Positions 1 to 5,109 of a stretch of DNA of 5,109 nucleotides are shown in pieces; the stretch's first letter is position 1, and the number at the start of each line of letters is the position of its first letter. The notes under the pieces were generated by a model. That model was not told where the DNA came from. It saw only the letters and a program-made list of their open reading frames with translations, and did no database searches. A program made the translations under genes and the position numbers. Source of the DNA: Planctomycetota bacterium (GTDB lineage Bacteria > Planctomycetota > UBA8108). Location of the stretch: NCBI GenBank assembly GCA_022451445.1, contig JAKUSY010000257.1, positions 1 to 5,109 on the forward strand. The letters are read 5' to 3'.

Positions 1-23
1 CGATAATAATGCCCTTTTGACCC
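1..23. other. Non-coding tail downstream of MDR-B
   Basis: The 23 bases after the MDR-B stop, read on the minus strand, hold GGGGTCAAAAGGG followed by an AT-rich run to the window edge. No terminator hairpin is seen. The AAAAGGG could be a ribosome site for a further minus-strand gene starting just outside the window, but this is only a possibility. Confidence 0.35.
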
Positions 24-1070
24 CTATACGCCCGGCTGGGGCCGGATGACGACCTTGACGGCACGTCGGGCGATCATGTCATCGAGAGCCTGCGAGAGCT
101 CTTCGAGTGGACGCTCCAGCGAGAGCAGGAGCCCGCTGTCGAAACTTCCCTCAGCCAGCAGCGCGAGGGCGGCCCTGAAATCCTCCGGCCGATGATGGTA
201 GGCGCCCATCACCGTCAACTCATCGTAGTGAAGACGGTGGGGATCGAGCTGGATAGCGGTGCCGGGAGCGCATCCCCCGAAGAGGCTCACCCTGCCGCCG
301 GGCCGCACCGCGGCGAGGGCGTCATGCCAGCCCTCGCTCACCCCGGTCGCATCGATGGAGAAATCGAAGCCCGGCGGCCCCGGTCCCAACGAACGCGCCC
401 GATCCGCCCCGGAGCCCCCCCTCTCGACAAGCAGTGTATCGGCGGCACCCAGCTTCCGGGCCAGCTCCAGGCGTGATTCATTCGGATCGGCAACAACGAG
501 CTCCACCCCGCCCGCCGATAAAACAGCTGTGAACAGCAGGCCGATAGGGCCGGCTCCAAAGAGCGCCCCGCCCTCACCCGGCTGGGGAGCCAGCTTCCCG
601 ATCCCATGCAGTACACAGGCCAGGGGCTCACCCAGCGCGGCGACGGAGAAATCCAACTCGTCGGGAATTCTGTAGACTCCCCTGTCGACAAAACGGGCGG
701 GCACGAGAAGGTAGCGGGCAAAGGCTCCGTTGAGATAGAGCAGGTCGGCGCAGAGATTCTCATCGCCCCTGCGGCAGAAATCGCAGGAACCGCAGGAGGC
801 CGAATTGGAAACCACGATCCTCTCACCCTCCCGCCAGCCATCGATACCTTCACCAAGACCGATGATCGTGCCGGCCATCTCGTGACCGAATGGAGATGGG
901 ACCTCCAGCATCCGCGGATGACCACCCCGCCTGTATACCTTCACGTCGGTGCCGCAGGTCACCGCAGCGCCGACGGAGAGGAGCAGCTCTCCCGGACCCG
1001 GCTGGGGAACGGGGCCTTCGCGAAACTCGATCGTTTCGGAGCCCGTCAGCCAGGCGGCCAGCTGTTCCAT
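24..1070 (-). CDS. Zinc-dependent medium-chain alcohol dehydrogenase (MDR-B), substrate unknown
   Basis: Second probable NAD(P)-dependent alcohol dehydrogenase, 348 residues from the ATG at 1070, ending in TAG. In that numbering the catalytic zinc ligands are C39 (TCGTD), H63-E64 (PFGHEMAGT) and E148 (LGEPLACVLHGI). The structural-zinc cysteines are C93, C96, C99 and C107 (SCGSCDFC...LC). The cofactor loop is FGAGPIG (171-177), with D195 at the end of the second strand (VVADPNESRLELARKLGA), which suggests NAD+. IDATG (239-243) and VRPGGRVSLFGG (255-266) are standard MDR segments. The C-terminal LHYDELTVMGAYHHRPEDF recalls polyol/cyclitol- and threonine-dehydrogenase-like members, but this does not fix the substrate. 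A TTG six bases upstream, at 1076, also opens the frame, but it sits only 1 nt from the GGAGG ribosome site, whereas the ATG is 7 nt away; I therefore prefer the ATG. It is clearly different in sequence from MDR-A upstream, so the pair is not a recent duplication. Confidence 0.9.
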   Translation of the reverse strand: MEQLAAWLTGSETIEFREGPVPQPGPGELLLSVGAAVTCGTDVKVYRRGGHPRMLEVPSPFGHEMAGTIIGLGEGIDGWREGERIVVSNSASCGSCDFCRRGDENLCADLLYLNGAFARYLLVPARFVDRGVYRIPDELDFSVAALGEPLACVLHGIGKLAPQPGEGGALFGAGPIGLLFTAVLSAGGVELVVADPNESRLELARKLGAADTLLVERGGSGADRARSLGPGPPGFDFSIDATGVSEGWHDALAAVRPGGRVSLFGGCAPGTAIQLDPHRLHYDELTVMGAYHHRPEDFRAALALLAEGSFDSGLLLSLERPLEELSQALDDMIARRAVKVVIRPQPGV

Positions 1071-1072
1071 AT

Positions 1073-2140
1073 TCAATCCTCCCTGCCGGGTTCGATCAGC
1101 ACCTTCAGGGCCTTGCGGCCTCGAACCAGCTCGAGGGCCTCCTCAAAACCGTCAAGGTTGACCCTGTCGCTCACCAGCCCAGAGGCATCGAGCGCGCCTG
1201 AGAGCATGAGCTCCCAGGCCGCGGCCTGCTCCTTCACCCCCCCGGAATACGAACCGATGAGACGACGCTCCTCCCTGAAGAGACCCTCGCGCTCATAGCC
1301 CGGCTGCTCGCCGGCGCCGGCGTGGGCGAAGAGAACCACTGTCGAGCCCCTCCTGCCGAGATCGAGACACGTATCCAGCGCGCCGGGGCCACCTGCGGTA
1401 TCAAATACCGCGTCCGCTCCCCTGCCGGAGGTCAACGTGTCGACCGCGTCGGGAGCCTCGCCGGAACCACAGGCGAACTCGGCACCGAGCGCCAGGGCCA
1501 GCTCCCTGCGATCTTTGAGCAGCTCGACAATCCCCACTCGGATGCCGGCAATCGCCGCCTTCAGCACCAGCAGGTGAAGTAGTCCCATGCTGCCGCCGCC
1601 GAGAATGACGGCGGCGGCCCCGGGGCCGATCCCCGAGCGCCTGATCCCCCTCAGGACACAGGCCGCGGGCTCGAGAAATACCGCCGAGTCATCACTGAGG
1701 GTGTCCGGAATAATCCGCATCGCCGAGGACACCGCCTCAGCCGCGATGAGTATTTTCTCGCTGAATCCTCCCGGCTCGAGCCGGTTCTCGCGAAAGCCTT
1801 CGCACATGGTCTCGCTGCCGCCGAGGCAATAAGCGCACTCGCCGCAGGGGACATGATGGGCCACCACCACCCGGTCCCCGGGACTGAAGCTCCCGACACC
1901 AGCTCCACACTCGTCCACCATCGCCACCCCCTCGTGGCCGAGCCCCTGCCCCGGCGGCTGGTCTCCGGCCTCCAGCTTGAAGACGTCGGTTCCGCAGAGG
2001 CCGCAGGCGCGAAGCGAAACGAGAACCTCGCCCGCCCCGGGCCGCCTCAGCGGACGCCGCTCGACGACGGTCTCGCCTCCGCCGCGGCAGGCCAATGCCC
2101 GGTACTCTTCTTCATTCGTCACGCCGGCAGCTTTCATCAT
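1073..2140 (-). CDS. Zinc-dependent medium-chain alcohol dehydrogenase (MDR-A), substrate unknown
   Basis: Probable NAD(P)-dependent oxidation of a secondary alcohol to a ketone; cytoplasmic, 355 residues, usual MDR length. The GroES-like domain comes first: catalytic-zinc ligands C49 (GLCGTD) and H69-E70 (GLGHEG), then the structural-zinc set C99, C102, C105, C113 (PCGECAYC...MC). E157 in FLEPAACVLRGI is the expected further catalytic-zinc residue. Use of Glu here, rather than the Cys of classical liver/yeast ADH, places it with threonine-, sorbitol- and other polyol-type dehydrogenases. The Rossmann domain starts at VILGGGSMG (178-186). Acidic E206 at the end of the second strand suggests NAD+ over NADP+, which is inference. 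The N-terminus runs about a dozen residues longer than is typical before YRALACRGGG. Starts at 2140 or 2137 (tandem ATG) are equally possible; GAGG overlapping the thiolase stop is 7 nt from the second. It begins 6 nt after fadA, so it is almost certainly co-transcribed. The substrate cannot be assigned. Confidence 0.9.
   Translation of the reverse strand: MMKAAGVTNEEEYRALACRGGGETVVERRPLRRPGAGEVLVSLRACGLCGTDVFKLEAGDQPPGQGLGHEGVAMVDECGAGVGSFSPGDRVVVAHHVPCGECAYCLGGSETMCEGFRENRLEPGGFSEKILIAAEAVSSAMRIIPDTLSDDSAVFLEPAACVLRGIRRSGIGPGAAAVILGGGSMGLLHLLVLKAAIAGIRVGIVELLKDRRELALALGAEFACGSGEAPDAVDTLTSGRGADAVFDTAGGPGALDTCLDLGRRGSTVVLFAHAGAGEQPGYEREGLFREERRLIGSYSGGVKEQAAAWELMLSGALDASGLVSDRVNLDGFEEALELVRGRKALKVLIEPGRED
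1078..1084 (-). promoter_or_regulatory. Shine-Dalgarno site AGGGAGG for MDR-B, decides the start codon
   Basis: AGGGAGG on the minus strand lies inside the last codons (Arg-Glu-Asp) of MDR-A. It is 7 nt before the ATG at 1070 and only 1 nt before the TTG at 1076. The spacing favours the ATG. The MDR-A stop TGA (1075-1073) falls between the site and the start, so ribosomes finishing MDR-A can re-initiate on MDR-B. Confidence 0.8.
1592..1618. repeat. Perfect 10-bp GC-only inverted repeat with 7-nt loop, inside MDR-A
   Basis: Left arm GCCGCCGCCG (1592-1601), loop AGAATGA, right arm CGGCGGCGGC (1609-1618). On the coding strand it spans the codons for Ala-Ala-Ala-Val-Ile-Leu-Gly-Gly-Gly at the start of the Rossmann fold, where GCC alanine codons are complementary to GGC glycine codons. 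No T-run follows on the coding strand, so it does not look like an intrinsic terminator. It would form a stable hairpin in the mRNA, probably as a by-product of protein sequence and codon choice. Confidence 0.75.
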
Positions 2141-2144
2141 CCGG

Positions 2145-2148
2145 CCTC
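2145..2148 (-). promoter_or_regulatory. Weak Shine-Dalgarno GAGG for MDR-A, overlapping the thiolase stop codon
   Basis: GAGG on the minus strand shares its first two bases with the thiolase TGA stop (2149-2147). It is 4 nt from the first ATG (2140) and 7 nt from the second (2137), so spacing slightly favours the second. The overlap suggests translational coupling to the thiolase gene. Confidence 0.5.
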
Positions 2149-3322
2149 AAACCCGCTCGAAGACACCCGCGGCGCCCATCCCCCCGCCGATGCACATCGT
2201 CACCAGCGCGTACCTGGCATCCCGTCTCTCAAGCTCGCTGAGAGCCGTCAGCGTCATCCGCGCGCCGGTGCAGCCGAGAGGATGCCCCAGCGCCACGGCT
2301 CCACCGTTCACGTTGACCTTCTCAGCCGGGAGGTCCAGCTCCCTGATCACGCTGAGAGCCTGGACCGCGAAGGCCTCGTTGAGCTCGATGATGTCCATAT
2401 CGTCCAGCGTAAGACCCGCCTGCGCGAGCGCCCTGGGTACAGCCTCGACGGGGCCGATGCCCATGATCTCCGGCGCCACACCCGAGACGTTGTACGACCG
2501 CAGGATGAGGCGGGGGCGAAGGCCGAGCGCCTCGGCTTTTTCAGAGCTCATCACCACCACCGCGGCGGCGCCATCGCTCATCTGCGAGGCGTTCCCCGCG
2601 GTAACGGTTCCCCGTGTCGAAAAAACAGGCCTGAGCTTCGAGAGTCCCTCGAGGTCGGTGCCGGGACGCGGACATTCATCCACTGAAAATTCGACCCCGG
2701 TCTCCTCTACAGCTCCATTCTCCCCCGGTCTCTTTACCGAGAACCTGTAGGGAACGATCTCGTCGGTGAACCTGCCGCCATCACGGGCCTCGAGAGCCTT
2801 TCTATGGCTCTCTACCGAGAACTCGTCGGACTCCTCCCGCGAGATACCGTACTTCCGGGCCAGGTTCTCGGCGGTCAACCCCATCCCGATGTAGACCTCG
2901 GGCCAGTCCCGGGCGAAGCCCGGGTTCGCATAGGTGCGCTGGAACATGGCGACCCGGCTCATGCTCTCGGTGCCGCCGGCGACGACGACCTCGGAATGCC
3001 CGCAACGCACCTGGTCGAAGGCCTGTGAGATGGTCTGGATTCCCGAAGAACAGAACCTGTTGATGGTGGCCGCGGGGGTCGTCACCGGGAGGCCCGCCTT
3101 CAGCGACGCGATCCTCGCGACGTTCATCCCCTGCTCCTGCTCGGGAATCGCGCAGCCCATCAGCACATCTTCGACGTCGGCGGGCTCGAGGCCCTTCGCC
3201 CTGTCGACGGCCTCCCTGATGACGCAGGCTCCGAGGTCATCCGGACGCACCGTGCGCAGGGTTCCCTTGCGCCCCTTGCCCATCGCCGTCCGTGCTCCGC
3301 TGACAATCACCGCGTCCTTCAT
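2147..3322 (-). CDS. fadA: Acetyl-CoA C-acyltransferase (3-ketoacyl-CoA thiolase), FadA type
   Basis: Cleaves 3-ketoacyl-CoA with CoA to give acetyl-CoA and a shortened acyl-CoA, the last step of each beta-oxidation turn. The protein is 391 residues, normal for thiolase I/II enzymes. The N-terminus MKDAVIVSGARTAMGKG is canonical. The acylated nucleophile is C91 in NRFCSSG, GGTESMS lies at 116-122, NEAF at 315-318, the catalytic histidine is H347 in GGAVALGHPLGCTGAR, and the second catalytic cysteine is C377 in CIGGGMGAAG. All key residues are present, so the gene should be active. From memory the closest pattern is Bacillus subtilis FadA (TVRPDDLGA, VNVNGGA and the C-terminal TMCIGGGMGAAGVFE are shared), which fits the FadN-type partner upstream. 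The ATG at 3322 has AGGGG 10 nt upstream and no plausible earlier in-frame start. A biosynthetic acetoacetyl-CoA thiolase role is possible but less likely, because the neighbour is a beta-oxidation enzyme. Confidence 0.95.
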   Translation of the reverse strand: MKDAVIVSGARTAMGKGRKGTLRTVRPDDLGACVIREAVDRAKGLEPADVEDVLMGCAIPEQEQGMNVARIASLKAGLPVTTPAATINRFCSSGIQTISQAFDQVRCGHSEVVVAGGTESMSRVAMFQRTYANPGFARDWPEVYIGMGLTAENLARKYGISREESDEFSVESHRKALEARDGGRFTDEIVPYRFSVKRPGENGAVEETGVEFSVDECPRPGTDLEGLSKLRPVFSTRGTVTAGNASQMSDGAAAVVVMSSEKAEALGLRPRLILRSYNVSGVAPEIMGIGPVEAVPRALAQAGLTLDDMDIIELNEAFAVQALSVIRELDLPAEKVNVNGGAVALGHPLGCTGARMTLTALSELERRDARYALVTMCIGGGMGAAGVFERV

Positions 3323-3331
3323 TGTACCGCT

Positions 3332-3337
3332 TCCCCT
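3332..3337 (-). promoter_or_regulatory. Shine-Dalgarno AGGGGA for the thiolase gene
   Basis: AGGGGA on the minus strand lies in the 25-nt spacer between the FadN-type stop (3350-3348) and the thiolase ATG (3322), 9 nt before that ATG. The spacer holds nothing else; no terminator hairpin is visible, so the two genes should share one transcript. Confidence 0.7.
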
Positions 3338-3347
3338 GGCCTGGATT

Positions 3348-5109
3348 TCAATTCCTCAATGGCTTTCCGGTCTTGAGCGTATGGGAGATCCTGTCGAGAG
3401 TCTTCTGCTCACCGAGAAGACCCAGGAAGACCTCGCACTCGAGATCGAGCAGGTATTGCTCGCTCACCGGGAACTCCGCATCGATATTCCCCCCGCAGAG
3501 CGCGTAGGCGAACCGGCCGGCAAGAAATTCATCGTATTCGCTGATGAAGCCGCCGCCGGAATACTGGCTCAGGAGGATCTGCAGCTCGGCGATGCCCGGC
3601 CCCCCCGCCACCTTCACGCTATGGCGCGGGCAGGGAGGACGGTATCCCTCCGCCGCGATCGCCAGGACCCTGGTCCTGGCATCGCAGAGCGCCCTGTCAC
3701 GGTTCATGCTGATCCCATCTACCGGCCTGAGATAGCCAAGCTGCCTTGCCTCCGCCGCGCTGCCCGAAGTCTTCGCCATGGCGATGTTCTCGAAGTACCG
3801 CATCAGGAAGCCGAAAGAATCCACCGGGTACCCTGGCGGCACCGCCTCGGCGGCGCGGCAGGCCATCTCGCGCGTTCCACCACCGGCGGGTATCAGCCCG
3901 ACCCCCAGCTCGACCAGCCCGATATAGGTCTCGGCCGCGGCCTGGAGCGCGTCGCAGGCCAACGGTATCTCGCAGCCGCCGCCAAGAGCCATCCCCTGGA
4001 CCGCGTAGACCACCGGGATGGAGGAATACCTGAGCTTCAACGCGGTGGCGTGGAAGCCCCGGATCATTCCCTCGATCGTCTTCCAGTCCTTCTCCAGCGC
4101 CGCCGAGGCGAGCTCCTTGATGTTGGCGCCGTCGGAGAAATTGGGGGCCTGGTTGCCGATGACCAGCCCCGCGTAGCCTCCCTGCTCGGCGGCATCGACT
4201 CCCCTACGAACCAGCTCGAGGGTCGCGCCTGAGATGGTGTTCATCTTGGAGTGAAACTCGACGCAGAGAACTCCCTCCCCGATATCGAGAACACTGGCCG
4301 ATGGGTTCGACTCGAGCGGCTCACCGCGCATACGAACGTTATCGAGGAGGATGATCCCCGCCCTGTCCTCTATTGTCTCGAGCGTTCCCCCACCCGGAAC
4401 GAAAACCGACCGGCGCCTGGCGAACCCCTCGCCGGCGACTGAATAGAACCTGTCCTTCCCTCCCGACAGGAGCGCCTCGACGAGGGCGGGAACCTCTCTT
4501 CCCTCCTCCTCGAGCCGCTCGACCGTAGCCCTGACACCAAGAGCGTCCCAGAGCTCGAAGGGTCCCAGCTCCCAGTTGAAACCCCAGCGCAGCGCCCTAT
4601 CGACACTCACGAGGTCATCGCAGATCTCAGGCACCCTCCTGGCGCTGTAGAGCATGGTCTCCGACAGCAGCTTCCAGACGTAGACCGAGGCTGGATCATC
4701 TCCGCTGACCAGGGCCTGGATCTTCGCCGGCAGCCCCTTCGCCTCTCGAGCGCTCTCGAGCGAAGGAAAGCTGACCTCTCTCGCCTCGCGGTACTCGAAG
4801 GATTCCAGGTCGAGAACCAGGATGTCCTTGCCCTCCTTCCTGTAAAACCCGCCGCCGCTCTTGCGGCCGAGCCGCCCCTCATCCACCATTCGCTGGAGAA
4901 AAGCGGGCGCCTTGAAGAGCTCGCGGCTCTCATCATCGGGCACCAGGTCGTATACGTTTTTCATCACCATGAGGGCGACATCGATCCCCACCAGGTCGTG
5001 AAGCTTGAAGGTCGCCGTCTTCGGGCGACCGATGACAGGCCCGGTGATGGCGTCGATTTCCTCGATGCTCAGGCCTGTCTCCTCCTGGTGGACACACGAT
5101 GCTCCCATG
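3348..5109 (-). CDS. fadN: Bifunctional 3-hydroxyacyl-CoA dehydrogenase / enoyl-CoA hydratase, FadN type (5'-truncated by window edge)
   Basis: Catalyses two beta-oxidation steps in the cytoplasm: hydration of 2-enoyl-CoA and NAD+-dependent oxidation of 3-hydroxyacyl-CoA. Numbering the visible 586 residues from the ATG at 5108, residues 1-90 are the C-terminal dehydrogenase domain (ITGPVIGRPKTATF at 21-34, then LVGID). Residues 150-195 hold a second helical dehydrogenase-like segment (DRALRWGFNWELGPFELWDA). Residues 250-420 are a crotonase fold: oxyanion-loop region FSDGANIKEL (324-333), GMALGGGCE ending in E380, and GLVELGVGLIPAGGGT with E400. E380 and E400 match the two catalytic glutamates of enoyl-CoA hydratases. 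A helical tail (430-586) ends at TGA. The dehydrogenase-first, hydratase-last order is that of Bacillus FadN (YusL), opposite to E. coli FadB/FadJ. FadN is near 790 residues, so about 200 (the NAD-binding Rossmann domain and catalytic His) should lie beyond 5109. The ATG at 5108 is therefore an internal Met, not the start. The thiolase gene follows after 25 nt, as expected for a fadN-fadA operon. Confidence 0.93.
   Translation of the reverse strand, partial: MGASCVHQEETGLSIEEIDAITGPVIGRPKTATFKLHDLVGIDVALMVMKNVYDLVPDDESRELFKAPAFLQRMVDEGRLGRKSGGGFYRKEGKDILVLDLESFEYREAREVSFPSLESAREAKGLPAKIQALVSGDDPASVYVWKLLSETMLYSARRVPEICDDLVSVDRALRWGFNWELGPFELWDALGVRATVERLEEEGREVPALVEALLSGGKDRFYSVAGEGFARRRSVFVPGGGTLETIEDRAGIILLDNVRMRGEPLESNPSASVLDIGEGVLCVEFHSKMNTISGATLELVRRGVDAAEQGGYAGLVIGNQAPNFSDGANIKELASAALEKDWKTIEGMIRGFHATALKLRYSSIPVVYAVQGMALGGGCEIPLACDALQAAAETYIGLVELGVGLIPAGGGTREMACRAAEAVPPGYPVDSFGFLMRYFENIAMAKTSGSAAEARQLGYLRPVDGISMNRDRALCDARTRVLAIAAEGYRPPCPRHSVKVAGGPGIAELQILLSQYSGGGFISEYDEFLAGRFAYALCGGNIDAEFPVSEQYLLDLECEVFLGLLGEQKTLDRISHTLKTGKPLRN

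Noticed and set aside
606..1298. Plus-strand open frame of 230 codons
   Set aside because: It lies opposite the MDR-B/MDR-A junction, where both minus-strand genes have clear zinc-ligand motifs; no motif is recognisable in the translation.
1853..2686. Plus-strand open frame of 277 codons, rich in His, Arg and Pro
   Set aside because: It lies opposite MDR-A and thiolase. Composition is typical of the reverse complement of a GC-rich gene, and no domain or convincing ribosome site was seen.
3323..3347. Possible promoter or terminator in the FadN-thiolase spacer
   Set aside because: Only 25 nt, containing a ribosome site; no hairpin with a T-run and no -10/-35 pair is visible.
2934..4232. Long plus-strand open frame (432 codons) opposite the thiolase and FadN-type genes
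   Set aside because: The minus strand over the same bases carries intact catalytic motifs of two known enzymes. The plus-strand translation is Arg/Pro/Ala-rich with no recognisable motif, and it spans a gene boundary. Long antisense frames are common in GC-rich DNA.
1130..4760. Over-represented palindrome CTCGAG, 13 copies against roughly 2 expected for this composition
   Set aside because: I checked the frame of each. Twelve of 13 are in-frame CTC-GAG (Leu-Glu) codon pairs on the minus strand; the other (4745-4750) is out of frame. Codon preference explains the excess, so there is no need for a binding-site or restriction signal.
4743..4762. Tandem 10-bp repeat CTCTCGAGCG twice
   Set aside because: It lies within the FadN-type coding region, in a charged linker (Ser-Leu-Glu-Ser-Ala-Arg-Glu). 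Only two units, and explained by codon choice.
5106..5108. ATG at the window edge as the true start of the FadN-type gene
   Set aside because: The visible protein begins inside the dehydrogenase C-terminal domain, has no NAD-binding domain, and is about 200 residues shorter than the family; the frame simply runs off the window.

Overview
The window is a GC-rich (about 60-65% G+C by eye), tightly packed bacterial operon. All four genes lie on the minus strand, so transcription runs from position 5109 down to 1. Strong Shine-Dalgarno sites, very short gene spacers and FadN/FadA-type fatty-acid genes indicate a bacterium. The sequence alone does not settle the phylum. Firmicutes-like FadN/FadA organisation also occurs in high-GC lineages, and the composition argues against a low-GC Bacillus.

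Layout in transcription order: (1) 5109-3348, the C-terminal 586 residues or so of a bifunctional 3-hydroxyacyl-CoA dehydrogenase / enoyl-CoA hydratase of the FadN type, cut by the window edge; (2) 3322-2147, a complete FadA-type acetyl-CoA acyltransferase (thiolase); (3) 2140-1073, a complete zinc-dependent medium-chain dehydrogenase (MDR-A); (4) 1070-24, a second complete zinc-dependent medium-chain dehydrogenase (MDR-B). Spacers are 25, 6 and 2 nt. The ribosome sites of the last two genes overlap the end of the preceding gene, which suggests translational coupling. Positions 1-23 are the non-coding tail after MDR-B. No promoter, terminator, RNA gene, mobile element or CRISPR array was seen. 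The promoter must lie beyond 5109, and transcription probably continues past position 1.

How the genes work together: the first two supply the hydration, 3-hydroxyacyl oxidation and thiolytic steps of beta-oxidation. No acyl-CoA dehydrogenase or acyl-CoA ligase is present in the window. The two MDR enzymes belong to the threonine/polyol dehydrogenase-like class (Cys/His-Glu/Glu catalytic zinc site plus a four-Cys structural zinc site) and probably oxidise secondary alcohols with NAD(P)+. Their place directly behind fadN-fadA suggests an alcohol-to-ketone step feeding, or fed by, acyl-CoA breakdown, but the substrate cannot be read from the sequence. I see no clearly new biological system. The pairing of two non-identical zinc dehydrogenases with a FadN/FadA module is the most distinctive point.
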